Positions 37,515 to 49,945 of a DNA stretch of 64,000 bases are shown here, in pieces. The stretch's first letter is position 1, and each line of letters opens with the position of its first letter. Location of the stretch: NCBI RefSeq assembly GCF_002776525.5, contig NC_045439.1:161541485-161605484 (forward strand), given 5' to 3'. The DNA comes from Piliocolobus tephrosceles (Eukaryota; Chordata; Mammalia; Primates; Cercopithecidae). The notes beneath the pieces were generated by a model that was not told where the DNA came from, did not search any database, and saw only the letters and a list, made by a program, of their open reading frames with translations. Position numbers and translations under genes: made by a program.

Positions 37515-40130
37515 GACTAATGTAGCAAAGGTTTTCCCCTATATTTTCTTTTAGTGGTTTTATCGTTTCAGGTCTTATGTTTAAGTCTTTTATCTACTTT
37601 GAGTTGATTTTTGTATGTAGTGTGAAATAAGAGCCCAATTTCATTCCTCTACATGTGACATCTAGTTTTTCCAACACAATATATCGCAGAGACTGTCCTT
37701 TCCTCATTGTGTGTTCCTGATATCTTCATGGAAAATTTATTGGTTCTACATGTGTGGGTATATTCCTAGGCTCTCTGTCTCTATCATCTCTATCCACTGG
37801 TCTACGTATCTGTTCTTATGTGAGCGCCATACTGCTTAAATTACTGTAGTCTAGCAGTGTATTGCAAATATGATGCTACCAGCTTCATTCTTTTTGTTTA
37901 AGATTGCTTTGGTTATGTGGGATCTGTTGTGGTTCCATAAACATTTTAGAAGTTTTTTCTATTTCTATAAAAAATCATTGGAATTTTGATAGGGATTGCA
38001 TTGAATCTGATAGCTTTGTGTAGTATGGAGATCTAAATAATATTAATTCTTCCAATCCATGGACACAGGATCTCTTTCCTTTTATTTGTGTCATTCACAA
38101 TTTCTTTCATTAATGTATTATAGATTTCAGAATATAGATCATTCACCTCTTTGATTAAATTTACTCCTAAGTATTTTATTTTATTTTATTATGGTATGGT
38201 AAATGGGATTGTTTCATTGATTATTTTAGGATAGTCTGTTGTTAGTGTATAGATATGCTACTGATTTTTTTTGTTGATTTTTGTATCCTGTAACTTTACT
38301 GAATTTATCAGTTCTAACACCTTTTGGTGGAGTCTTTTGGGTTTTCTACATAGAAGATCTTTCATAAAAAAGACAATTTTATTTCTGCTTTTACTTTTTG
38401 GATGCCTTTATTTCCTTTACTCGCTTAATTGCTATGGCTAGAACTTCCAGAATTATACTGAATAGAAGTGATAAGAGTAAGCATCCGTGTCTTATTTATG
38501 AACTTAGAGGAAAAGCCTTGAACTTTTCACTACTGAGTATGATGTTAGCTATGGGCTTGTCATATAGGCCTTGATTGTATACAGCACAAGAAAATTTAAG
38601 GGAATTGCTCTGTGACAGTGGTCTGGGCAATAATTTTTTGGATAGGACCCCGAAAGCACAGGCAATGAAAAACAAAAATGGACAAATGGGATTGTATCAT
38701 ACTAAAAAGCCTCTGCACAGCAAGGGAAAAAACCAGCAGAGTGAAGATGAAACCCATGGACAGGGAGAAAAGATTTGCAAATAAAATATTTTCTTTCTTT
38801 CTTTCTTTTTTTTTTTTTTGAGCTAGTCTCGCTCTGTCACCCAGGCTAGAGTGCAGTGGTGCAATCTCGGCTCCCTGCAACCTCCACCTCCCTGGTTCAA
38901 GTGATTCTCCTGCCTCAGCCTCCCAAGTAGCTGGGACTACAGGCGCATGCCACCACACCTGGCTAATTTTTGTATTTTTTAGTAGAGATGGGATTTCACC
39001 ATGTTGGCCAGGCTGGTCTTGAACTCCTGGCCTCAAGTGATTCACCCACCTTTGCCTTCCCAGCATTATAGGCCTGAGCCACCACACCCACCCCAAATAT
39101 TTTCTATAGGGGTCAGTATTGAAAATATATGAGGAACTCAAACACCTCGATAGCAAGAAAACAAATAACCTGATTAAAAAATTGACAAAGGACTTGAACA
39201 GACATTTCTCAAAAGAAGACACACAAATGACCAACAGATATATGAAAAAATGCTCAACATCTCTCATTATCAAGGAAATTCAAATTAAAACAATGAGATA
39301 TCATTTACACCTGTTAGAATGAGTATTATCAAAAAGACAAAAGATAACAAGTGTTAGGATGTGGAGAAAAGGGAACCCTGGTACACTGTGGGTAGGAATG
39401 TTACTTAGTATAGCTATTTTGGGAAAACAGTATGGAAGCTCCTCAAAAACTAAAAATAAAATTACAGTATCATCCAGCAATCTTACTTCTGGGTATATAT
39501 GCAAAGAAACTGAAATCAGTCTGTCTAAGAGCTCACTGCACTTCCATGTTCACTGCAGCATTACTTTCAATAGCTGAAAAATGAATGCAACCTAAGTGTC
39601 CGCTAGTGGATAAATGGATTAAAAAATGTTGTCTATATATATAGTGGAATACTATACAGCCTTTAAAAGAAGGAAACTCTGTCATTTGCAACATCATGAA
39701 TGAACCTAAAGGACATTATATTAACTAAAGCCAGACAGAGAAAGGCAAATACCACTTGTTTTCACTTATATATGGAACCTAAAAGAGACAAATTCACAGA
39801 AGCTGAGAGTAGAACGGAAGTTACCAGAGGCTAGGGGTGAAGGTAGAGAAGGGGGAGACGTTCGTCAAAGGATGCAAAGTTTTGGACAGGAGAAATAAAG
39901 TTTTAGTGATCTATTGCACAGCATGGTGACCATAGTTAATAATAATGTATTGACTATTTTAAAACTGCTAAAATAGTTTTTAAATGTTCTTACTACAAAA
40001 AATGATAAGCAGGTGAGGTAGTAGAAAGGCTAATGAGCTTGATTCAACCTTTTTACAATGTGTATACAAATGGAAACATCACATTTTATCCTAAATATAC
40101 GTACAATTATTATTTCTCAATTTTTAAAAA
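37515..40130 (+). mobile_element. L1MA-type LINE-1 with 5' inversion
   Basis: 37515-38577 is antisense ORF2 (RT region; e.g. 'ttgatagggattgcattgaa', 'ctcctaagtattttattttatt'). 38578-40130 is sense ORF2 C-terminus and 3' UTR (e.g. 'tggtctgggcaataattttt', 'acttatatatggaacctaaa', 'gcacagcatggtgaccatag'). The left end of the inverted part and the start of the direct part correspond to the same L1 position (the 'agaaaatataggg' / 'agaaaatttaaggg' segment), the hallmark of twin priming. An Alu at 38795-39094 lies in the direct part. Confidence 0.85.
38795..39094 (-). mobile_element. AluS-like element, antisense
   Basis: Antisense Alu beginning with a (tttc)n/poly-T tail. Target-site duplication 'aaatattttct' at 38784-38794 and 39095-39105. 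Confidence 0.92.
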
Positions 40131-40647
40131 GTGGAATTACAAACAAAAAGTAGAATAATACTTGATTTTAAAAGTTTATGAGATATATTTAAACCATATT
40201 AGAAGAATATTCATATTGTTAAGCATACGTCAATATAAATAAAAATATAAGAAAATGAACTAACTTCCCACTCAAAACTAGAAAAAAAACAAAAGAAAGC
40301 ACAAAGTAAATAAAAAAAGATAAAAGCAGAATTTTATCGGATAGAGAATACAAAGACAAGAGATGTAATGAATGACTCAGAACTCTGGTGATTAATAAAA
40401 TGAAATACACAAACCATTTAAGAAAAAATGGTGAATATAAATAAAATAAGAAATGACACAGTAAAAATAAAAGTCATAACAGATGACCTACCCACCTTTA
40501 TTCAAAAAATTCAGAACATATATATGTTGGAGAATTTCTTGGGGACATATAATTTACTACCAAAATTGACCCTATTAGAGATAGAATGCTTATGAAGGCC
40601 ACTTTTTATGGAAAAAAGAGAAAATTACCAAGGAGCTTCTACTCGCC

Positions 40648-40648
<1 letters not shown>

Positions 40649-40691
<43 letters not shown>

Positions 40692-40717
40692 GGAGTGGGG
40701 AGAGAGAGAGAGAGAGA
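40649..40717. repeat. (AC)n/(AG)n compound microsatellite
   Basis: About 20 AC dinucleotides (40649-40689), then 'ggggagtgggg', then about 9 AG dinucleotides. It sits inside old L1 ORF2 sequence and is likely length-polymorphic. Confidence 0.95.
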
Positions 40718-42268
40718 GAAAGGGCCAGGTACCTTCACAGGGAAATTCTACCAAACATATAAAGATCATGCCACTCTGATGCCAAATAAAGTTTTCCAAA
40801 ACATACAAAATGAAGGAAAACTTACAAATTTAGTTTTAGGAGTAGAAGAATGATTCAACAGAAAGAAATTCAATAATGCAGTTTACTGTGGAGAAGAAAT
40901 TGATGCTCCCCATTGGGTCTGACAAGTTTCAACACCCATTCTTGATTTTTTAATAAAAACCCTGAAAATAGTAAGGTGTGGGCATCTCCTCTGTTTTCTC
41001 CTTCTGTCAGTCTGTCTGTCGCCACAGGACACCTTTCCAGGATGTTCTGGAATAGGAAGAGGGTGCCTATTATCTCCTGCCTTTATCATTTTTAGAGAAG
41101 GCATTAACCATTGCGGTTAGACACAAGACACTTATTGGGGGCATAAAAATTGGGTATGATGAAGTACACCTATTTCTGCTTGCAGATAATATGATAGTAA
41201 AACTGGAAAACACTGGAGAACCAGTGATAAAACTAACACAACATTAAGAGAATTCAGAAAGCAAGCAGGATATAAAAATTACATGAAATAATAGAAATGC
41301 TTATATTCATGATGAATAAGCAATCAGAGGACAATGGAAGAGAAAATACCATTTAAAATGTATCAAAAAGACAGATAATAGTCTCACAAATGAACTTAAT
41401 AAGAAGTATGAAAACCCTGTGCGAAGTACCTATGAACAAATAGAAAATGTAATCCTTGTTATTGTATAGGATAACTCAATATTATAAAGATTAAGATTCT
41501 CCCTCAGTTAATTTAATAGAACCCCAATAAAATATGAAAAAGTTTTTTTCTGAAGCTATATATGTTGAGATTAAAGTTAATTTGGAAGAATAAATATGTA
41601 AGAATACATGAAAATACTGAATAAGATGAACAGCTAGCCCTAGCCCAACCAGATACTAAAACACACACAAAATCTTTATAATTAACACAGTGGTACAAGC
41701 ACATTAACTCATTAATTAACTATTGAAAAGAAATACAAAAATAGATCCAGGTATACATGGAAACTTAGCAGATGATAATTATGGTATTTCAAATTAGAGT
41801 GACAAAGTTGAACTTTTGAATAAGTAGTATGGGAAGACCTGGATGGTTATATGGAAAATATTTAAGTTACATCAATACTTTACATATTACTTAAGACTGT
41901 GATTCAAATGGATCAGAGATTTAAGTGTAGAAGATGAAATCACAGAGATACCAGAATAAATCCTGGGCAAACCCTTTTATAACTTAGGTGAAAGTTATCG
42001 GGAAAGGTTCTAATTATTTCCCCAAATCCAGATGCAAAAAATATTGATAAATTTGACTAGAGAAACGTGTAAAAATTTCATGATCAGTAACATATAATCA
42101 AAATCAAAAGACAAAGGATAAATGGGAAGAAATTATTTGCAACTTATGCCACAGAAAAATGCCTGTGACATGTAAAATTTGAGGATAAGATATGAAAAGA
42201 TTTGATAGAAAATTGTGCAAAGGACAAAAAAGATAATTTGCTAAAATATAAGATGGTCCTAAATATTT

Positions 42269-42564
42269 CTTTTTTTTTTTTTTTGAGACAGAGTCTTACC
42301 CTATTGCCCAGGTTGGAGTGCAATGGCGCAATCTCAGCTCCCTGCAACCTCCACCTCCCAGGTTCAAATAATTCTCTTGCCTCAGCCTCCTGAGTAGCAG
42401 GATTACAGGCGCCCACCACCACGCCCAGCTAATTTTTTTTTATTTTTAGTACAGATGGGGTTTTACCATGTTGGCCAGGCTGGTCTTGAACTCCGGACCT
42501 CATGATCCGCCTGCTTCAGCCTCCCAAAATGCTGGGATTACAGGCGTGAGCCACCATGCCCAGC
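42269..42564 (-). mobile_element. Alu element, antisense
   Basis: Complete antisense Alu. Target-site duplication 'tggt(c/t)ctaaatattt' at 42254-42268 and 42565-42579. Confidence 0.93.
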
Positions 42565-43879
42565 TGGTTCTAAATATTTTTAAATGTTCAATATACTCAT
42601 AATTAACAAAACACAAATTAGAACCATGTTGTGATATCACTTTTTACCCCTTAGCTTGGTAAAATCTAGCAAATTTGAAAATTCACTATTGACAAGACTA
42701 TTGAAAAATAGGTATCATCTTTCATTGATAGTGGGAATGAGAAATGGAGAAAAGTTCCCTATGAGAAGGAAATTTGACAATATATGATAAAATTACACAT
42801 GTACCCTTTGACCTAGAAATCTTACTTCTGGAAATTTACCCTGAAAATACACCTTCAACAGCATAAAAATTGGCATGCACAAAGTTGTATGATTCAGTAT
42901 TTTATGTATTTGCAAAATATTGGAAGCTGTGAAAATACCCCAACAAAGTAGATTAATTTAAACATTATGATATTTAAATGCAATAGAATACTATGCAGTT
43001 ATGTAAAAAGGTTAAGTAAGAGTTGCGTTAACTGGTGTATTTCCAAGGTGCAATATTGAAGAAGCTAAAGAATCAGAATGCAAAAGTTTTGTATAGCGTG
43101 TGATGTTTGATGTCAGAAAGGAAGTAGAATTAGAAAATATTTATTTGTCTGTTTATTTATGGAAAAAGAAAACCAAACCAGAAATTGATGAAATGTATTA
43201 TGTAGAGGAGGTGTCTGTGTATGTGTATGGCAGAAACAAGTAGAAGCAATGGGGTGGGATGGTACTTCTCGTGATATTTCTTGTTTCATCTTGTACAGTG
43301 TTGATTTTTGGGATCATGTAAAAACTTCACATATTCAAAAATAGAATTAAATCCATAATAATGAGGAAAAGTCCTAAAGTGTAATACAAATAGAAACAAA
43401 TTAATAGCATAACCACTTTAAATTAATAGCGTAACCACACTGGAGAAAAAAAAACTAAATCAAATAACTTTTGAGCATAGCATTTTGATTACTCTCTTGT
43501 ATTCTTTGCTTAAAGGGGGAGTGCGGAAACATCTGAAAACACATTCTGAACTCAACCTAGAGGTCTTCTTTTCATTGTAGCCTGGTTACTGTAATTCTGA
43601 AACTATATCATGTATATTGCACTTTGAGCAAATTAAAAAATATATTAATTTTGTTAAAAATTGGGAATCTTATGGAAGGAGTTACAAATAGGGAAAGTTC
43701 AAAGACAAGGAAGGATTTTATGGGTGACATCAGTACATGCTTATTAATTTCTAGTGTGTAATGAAATAGTATTATGATATCATAATATAATGTCCTCTAA
43801 AAGGTCTCAAAGCAATAATACTTCAGAGCAACTAGATTTGTTTTCTAAATACCATTCTCTATTAAAAGGAACCAAGGGG

Positions 43880-44170
43880 GCTGGGCGCGATGGCTCACGC
43901 CTGTAATCCCAGCACTTTGGGAGGCCAAGGCGGGCGGATCACGAGGTCAGGAGATCGAGACCATCCTGGCTAACACGGTGAAACCCCGTCTCTACTAAAA
44001 ATACAAAAAATTAGCCGGGAGTGGTGGTGGGTGTCTGTAATCCCAGCTACTCAGGAGGCTGAGGCAGGAGAATGGCGTGAACCTGGGAGGCGGAGCTTGC
44101 AGTGAGCCGAGATTGTGCCACTGCACTCCAGCCTGGGCGACAGAGCGAGACTCCGTCTCAAATAAAATAA
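43880..44170 (+). mobile_element. AluY element, sense
   Basis: Starts 'gctgggcgcgatggctcacg' and ends 'ctccgtctcaaataaaataa'. Target-site duplication 'aaaggaaccaagggg' / 'aaagggaaccgagggg' at about 43864-43879 and 44171-44186. It has 'gctcacgcctg' rather than the monkey-type 'gctcaagcctg', so it belongs to a general catarrhine AluY. Confidence 0.93.
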
Positions 44171-45431
44171 AAAGGGAACCGAGGGGAAATTTTGAATTCA
44201 AGGGTAGAGAAAAAGAAAAAATGAGTGGCAATCCTGTTGCTCCAGAAAGTACGTGGGGAAAGAAAGGTAACTAAGTGAGGTGAAGGCTCTGCTAACTAGC
44301 TCATATGGGAACCACTTCCCAATGTACACTTATATGGAATCATCCCCTTGTATGCCTTCAATGCATACTATTTTGTTTGCCTCTTATCCCTCACTAAACC
44401 TGGGGAAATTTTTAAATTTTTTAAAGATAAAAAAATTGAGACAAATCTCAAACAATAAATATTGGGGACATGCTAAATACAGGAGTCAGCTTGAAGAGGC
44501 TCCTATTGTCGAAATCTTAGATGATTTGAGAATAACAATAAATAATGACAGTAATGGGTTAAAGTGCATTGAATAAAACAAGAAACCATGAGTCTCTACA
44601 GAAAGTAATACTAGAAAAAGAGGAGGAGTGCTTCCTATGATATGATACCAACTAATAAACGTAGAGGAACAGTGAAATTAGAAAATCACCATTTTACAAG
44701 CAGCAAGCAAGAATCATCACTGCATGTTAAAACTAAGATAGTTAAACATTTTCAAATAATTTCCCCAAAGAACAGTCAGCCATTTAAAAAGGGAAATAAG
44801 TAGCTCGACAGTGGAGACACTGCCAGATTCCAACTCCACTAAGTGATCCGTGTGACCCACGGTGAGATAAACCGACATCGTGCGTTTCCTACAATAACGC
44901 AGCAAGAAAAGCAACATCGCTTATGTCATATGTCTTCCCAAAATACATAACCTGCATCTGATCAGGAGAAAGACTCACACAGAGGTGCATTCTACAAAAT
45001 ACTTTCGTCTACGGAAACTACTGTGCGGTGAAACATCAAGAACGGCCACAACCTGTTCTGGACTAAAAACAGACCAGGTGGACACAGTAACTAGCAAAAC
45101 GTGTGATCCTGAATGGGTTCTTGGGCTGTATGGGAAAAATGCTATTGAAGGTATTATCAGATCAGTTAGAAAAATTAGACTATGTGCTGTAGATTAGATA
45201 CTATTATAGGAACTTACAGGATTAGTTTTACAAATTTATTTGTAAACTTGTAAATATTTCCAAGAGAACAGTTTTAAAAATTGGGGGAAAATTTAAAAGC
45301 TGATCTATCTGGAGATGCAAACAACCTAGAACAGCAATAAATAAACAAATAAATGAACAAATTCAGAGAACTAACAATAATAGATATTAAGAAAATAAAA
45401 GGCCATAGTAATTTTTTGAAAAGTGATACTG

Positions 45432-46995
45432 GGGGGCCAGCAGAGGGCTGCCATGTTGCATCAGGACAGTAATGATGACACTGAAGACATTTCAGTGTTG
45501 GATGCGGAAGAGACAACTAACAAAACAAAACAATCCAAAATCAGATATCCAGCAGCCTCACTTTTCCAGTTATTCTTTTGAGTCAGTGCAATTGTGGTCT
45601 ATCTTCTTTGCAGATCGGTCAGCAGCAGTTTTACTGCTTGTATGGCGACAATTTTCTTGTCATGTGACTTTAGGGCAGTGACGAATGTCACAGGTGGACT
45701 AGTGGTGGGTCTACGGTGTTGGAATCACATGATGAAGATGGAAAGAGCCACTGGGTGCTTGAGTCCAGAAAGGCATCCTCTCGGGAGGACGAACCTGTTT
45801 CAGAGGCTGAATCAAATCTTTTGGTTGGGACTTAATGCCTGTCCAGTGCTGTGGGTGATATATTTCTTTTGTGGCCTCTTCTCCTTCAGGGTAGCTAGCC
45901 GTGGTTATCATGGGTGTGGTGCTACAAGGTGCCAACCTATGTGGCCACATCAGGTGTAAAGTAGGCAACAGAAAGAACGTAACAGCATGGGTCTCTCATA
46001 CTTGGAAAGCAGTTTTTAAGACAAAATGCTGAAGATGATCAGACTTCGTGAACAGAGAGAGAATGCTTATGTGCTTTGTTACATTGCGGAACAACCAAAG
46101 AGATTGTTCACTCTGAACATTTTAGACCTCAGTCCATGATGCAACAAGGAGTGTTGGCTTTGTTTTTCACTTAAAAACTTTAGTTAAAGCAAAGCAAAGT
46201 AGTTTCCTTATTAAGGTTTTATACCCTTTCCAGTAGTTGGGGCTAGAATGCATGTTGTCACTGGAAACACTGTCAACATTTGTTTTATGGTGTACATAAA
46301 ATATACACATAGTCATGTAATATCAATATAGTCCAAACTAATGAAAGTGTGTTTATTTACATACATAATGGAGAACTTTGTATTTTGGTCCATAGAACAT
46401 AGAAGGATGTTCTTAGTCTATCTCAAACGCTATGTGTTTACATATTATTTCTGTAGATTATTTTCAGAAGTTTGCTTTCCTTCCACAGTAAGAGTGAGCA
46501 GCTTGGCTCATGTATACCTCAGAAATTATTGCTAATTTTTAATATATATTTCATGTTGAAATTTCTTAGACATACACAAGAAAGTAAATACCACATTTGG
46601 GCCAGTGATGTTAACTAGTTTCTAAAATGTTATTTATTTTTATTTGTAACAAGCCATTTGCTTAAGTTTATGTAAAGGGATAGTTTATGCTTAAGGGATA
46701 GCAGAGGTTGTTGCTGTTCTATTTATTGTATAGAAAACGTGGCCAGATTTTACTTTCCAACTTACTGGAAGCTCTTCAGTGGACCTTGAGCTAATACAAT
46801 ATATCTTTTGTCACCAAAATAGTATTATTCTTATGTCATAATGAGAACAATAATTCACGTGCTTGGCATAATAAATGCCTAAAAGACATTTTATTTTATG
46901 ACTCTATTCTTTGTCTTGCTATAATGGGGATATTGTAAATCATGTATTTGTATAATATTGATGGTATGTATTAAAGCAATAGGTGTAACGGTAAA
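45432..46995 (+). pseudogene. TVP23B: Processed pseudogene of TVP23B/C (FAM18B, Golgi membrane protein)
   Basis: A contiguous, intronless copy of a TVP23-family mRNA. The CDS-equivalent runs from ATG at 45453 (MLHQDSNDDTEDISVLDAEE) to the tga at 46049-46051 (...RQNAEDDQTS). That is about 599 nt against about 618 expected, so net deletions are present. Recognisable pieces include VVYLLC, FLSCDF, NVTGG, VGLR, WLGLNACPVLWVI, FSFRV and GKQFL. It is broken by a stop at codon 43 (tga at 45579-45581, where the parent has Arg, a CpG-decay change) and by frame changes after about 45700. A long 3' UTR follows, with attaaa at 46970 and an eroded A-rich tail at 46995-47020. The parent protein is a four-helix Golgi/TGN membrane protein. 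Function here is not expected. B and C paralogues cannot be separated by eye. Confidence 0.85.
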
Positions 46996-47029
46996 CAAAA
47001 ACATAAAAACACAAAAAGAGCTTCTACAA

Positions 47030-48200
47030 ATAAAAAGGCCAACAGTCTAGTTTTAAAATGGGCAAAAGACTTAAACGACGCTTCATGAAAGAAGATACTC
47101 CAATGGCTGGTAAAAATTTGAAAGAAGTTCTATGAAATCAAAACCAGAATGAAATCCCAGAATGGTAGGCTGGGCGCTGTGGCTCATGCCTGTAATCCCA
47201 GCACTTTCGGAGGGCCGAGGTGGTGGATCACGAGGTCAAGAGATCAAGACCATCCTGGCTGATATGAAGAAATCCCATCTCTACTAGAAATACAAAAAAA
47301 GAAAAAAAATAGCTGGGCATGGTGATGCAGGCCTGTAGTCCCAGCTACTCGGGAGGCTGAGGCAGGAGGATTGCTCAAACTCGGGAGGCGGAGGTTGCAG
47401 TGAGCCGAGATCTTGCCACTGCACTCCAGCCTGGTGACAGAGCGAGACTCCGTCTAATAGTAATAATAATAAAGAAATACCAGAATGGTGACAAAAAGAA
47501 CGGCAAGGCCACATTTCATCAAGGGTATACACCAGAACTCATTCATGGCCAATGCGTGATAAACATAACTGCTTTAGAAATCTCTGTAGTAATATTTATT
47601 ATCACTAAATGCATTGCCTTCCTTGTGATCTGGATATTCTATTTTCAGTCAGATAACCAAGAGAAACGAACACATATGTCCATCGAAAGACAAGAGTACT
47701 CATGTCAGCTTTATTCATAACATCCCAAAGTTTCAAACAACCCAAATATCCATTGGCATAGGAACAAATAAATAACGTGTGGTGCATTCACACAAAGAAC
47801 TATCATGCACAGCAGTAAAAAGTAATGAATGACTGGTAATGTAGCAATAAAGGTACATCTCACAGACGCTGCACTGCGTGAGAGAAGCCGGAGGTTAAAT
47901 GCATAGTACTGCATGACCACATCTATGCAAGGGGCAAGACTAGGCAAAACCAGGCTTCTGTGGACAAAGGCTGAATAGTTGGTTACCCAGTATGGGTACT
48001 GACTTGAAGATGGCCCAGCCACTGGGAATTACATAATTATGTATTTGTTACATATAATAATCCAGGTGCTATACATATGCTATTGATATACATACGGTAT
48101 ACACATGCCAAACAGTTCAGAGCTATACTTTGAAGATTGGTGCATTTTTGTTGTATGTGCATTATCCCTTGATAGTGCTGTTTTGATTGACAAGGGAAAG
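47030..48200 (+). repeat. Old L1 ORF2 C-terminal/3' UTR fragment, sense
   Basis: L1M wording: 'aaatgggcaaaagacttaaa', 'ttcataacatcccaaagttt', 'gtggtgcattcacacaaaga', 'tggttacccagtatgggtac'. Interrupted by an Alu at 47167-47474. Confidence 0.75.
47167..47474 (+). mobile_element. Alu element, sense
   Basis: Starts 'aggctgggcgctgtggctca' and ends in an (ata)n tail. Target-site duplication 'aaat(c/a)ccagaatggt' at 47152-47166 and 47475-47489. Confidence 0.93.
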
Positions 48201-48279
48201 GCGCTTTTTCAAAATATGAAACCACGAAACATCATGTAGCCCAGAAGTACAGTTTTGGGAGTGGGAGGGATATTTCTCA

Positions 48280-48810
48280 AAGCAGAATTCGGGGCAGCCA
48301 CGGAGCAGCGGATGCGCGGTGAAGGGCGCGTGGGCAGCCGGGCGGCTCCATGGCCTGGGGGGGTGGTGGGGGGGCGCAGCTCACCACCGCGGGAACGGAA
48401 AGGCGCTTCCTGGCAATGCTGCTAGGGTCCCGCCGCCCCCGCCGAGGTGCAGCCCGACCCGCAGCTGCGCGGGCAGCCCAGGTCTTCCCCAGAACCTCCA
48501 GAGCCGAGGACCCAGCGCCAAGCCAGGAGCAAAGCAGCGCGCCAGGCTGGAGCTGTTCCGTCATTACGGCCGCGTCTGCGCTTCGGTTTTGAGCACCGAT
48601 CCGTTACCTAACCTCTTAGGACTAACAGCCAGTCTTCTGGTGGCGCTCGCTTTCACCTACTTTTTATTTCCCTTTCTATTCCTGCGAGCTAGGGGGAGCA
48701 AGTGTAAATCCCGCCCGCTTCTCCCGGGCTGAAGATGGAGAGGCTGAGGCGGGTTGGAGAGTGCGCACTGCGCATGCTCCGCAGAGCATCCCCGCAGGTC
48801 GACCCGGGCA
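48280..48810. promoter_or_regulatory. CpG island without an assigned gene
   Basis: A sharp GC- and CpG-rich block in an AT-rich intergenic region, about 3 kb upstream of the GABRG3 island. There are eight CpGs in the 60 bases from 48421. Near its right edge is an NRF1-like site 'ctgcgcatgct' (48769-48779) and a YY1-like 'gaagatggag' (48731). No exon, splice donor or known protein can be assigned. The 137-codon + frame at 48319-48732 has one hydrophobic segment (LGLTASLLVALAFTYFLFPF) but no family match. Possible roles: an alternative GABRG3 promoter, the promoter of a noncoding RNA, or an enhancer. Confidence 0.65.
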
Positions 48811-49367
48811 AGGGAGCTACATGAAAGCCTGTGGCTTCTGCTTTGAACATTCTTAACCTTGCATTTTGCTTTCACACTTAACGCCTAGAAAGCTTGCTTT
48901 GATTTTTCCCCAACCTTTCAGTTCATTTAGCTTTAAAAAACAAAATCTCGTGCCAGGAAGAGGGGAGGGGCTTTCCAAGGTAGAATGTTCAGACGTATCA
49001 AGTTGAGTTACTCAGTCTAATAAATGAAGCAAAGCATTCCAAAGGCCAGAGGGGATCACCTTGCATTCATCCATAATAGCACGTTGAAATATGCAAGAAA
49101 GGAAAAGAATAAAAAGCACAGGGATGTAAAAACAGTATTGCATTTTCTTGTCCACTGAATGAATTGTAAAAATAATAACAACAAATCTTAGGACACTTCA
49201 TATTTACTGATATTTTACAAAATCACTCAAGTAACAGTCTATTTCTATTATAAACAATTGTGAATATTTTAACTCATGCTCAAAAAAAAAAAAAATAATA
49301 TGGTAAGGAGTCCAAAACTTTCATCAACTAGCCAAACAACAAATGTCTGCTGAGCTCCTCCTCAGGA

Positions 49368-49550
49368 AGGCAGTATGGTATAGTGATGAGGACTGAAACA
49401 CTGGAACCAACTGCCTGGCTTTTAACATCCTCAGTCTACCAGCTGTGTGATCTTGGGATAAGTGACTTAACTTCTCTGTGCTTTTTCTCTAGATGCAAAA
49501 CAGAAATAATGTGAGAGTTAAAGTGAGTTAATGTAAAGCCTTCCTGTCGG
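49368..49550 (+). repeat. MIR SINE
   Basis: MIRb-like wording: 'ggcagtatggtatagtgatg', 'accagctgtgtgatcttggg', 'agtgacttaacttctctgtg'. Confidence 0.8.
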
Positions 49551-49667
49551 CCCTGGCCCATCTTACGTGATCAATGTCGGATGATTATTTTTGCTTATGT
49601 TCCTATTTCTGTGTTAAGAAGGCAAGCACAAAAGAATTGTTTCTATTTGCAGCATTCTTGCAGCACA

Positions 49668-49945
49668 CTCAGGTGCGGTGGCTCAAGCCTGTAATCTCAG
49701 CACTTTGGGAGCCCGAGGCGAGCAGATCAGTTGAAGTCAGGAGTTCCAGAAGAGCCTGGCCAACATGGCGAAACCCCATCTCTACTAAAAATACAAAAAT
49801 TAGCCAGGTGTGGTGGTGGGTGCCTGTAATCCCAGCCACTCAGGAGGATGAGGCACGAGAATGGCTTGAACCCAGGAGGTGGAGGTTGCAGTGAGTGCAG
49901 ATGACACCACTGCACTCCAGCCTGGGCGACAGAGTGAGACTCAAG
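49668..49945 (+). mobile_element. AluS-like element, sense
   Basis: From 'ctcaggtgcggtggctcaag' to 'gggcgacagagtgagactca'. No poly(A) tail is left. Diverged. Confidence 0.88.

Larger units (their letters stand above)
33240..45230 (+). repeat. Nest of old L1 (L1M-type) sequence, sense, heavily interrupted
   Basis: The order along the + strand follows an L1: 5' UTR/ORF1-like (33240-34900), ORF2 endonuclease region (35280-35890, resumed 36212-36302), RT-region fragments (about 40490-41250), ORF2 C-terminal wording (41900-43150), and L1M-like 3' UTR wording near 45060-45200 ('acgtgtgatcctgaatgggt'). It is broken by a younger 5'-inverted L1 (37515-40130), several Alus and a dinucleotide tract. 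It may be one element or two adjacent ones. All frames are dead. Some AT-rich parts (36620-37150, 37300-37500, 43330-45050) are assigned only by context. Confidence 0.6.

Noticed and set aside
38596..39273. Open frame of 225 codons on the minus strand
   Set aside because: It crosses an antisense Alu and L1 sequence. The translation contains typical Alu-derived wording, so it is a chance frame.
40649..40717. Dinucleotide tract considered as a structured or regulatory repeat
   Set aside because: Ordinary compound microsatellite inside dead L1 sequence.
48319..48732. 137-codon frame with a hydrophobic segment in the orphan CpG island
   Set aside because: No homology recognised, and the proximal half is compositionally biased. 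Kept only as a regulatory feature.
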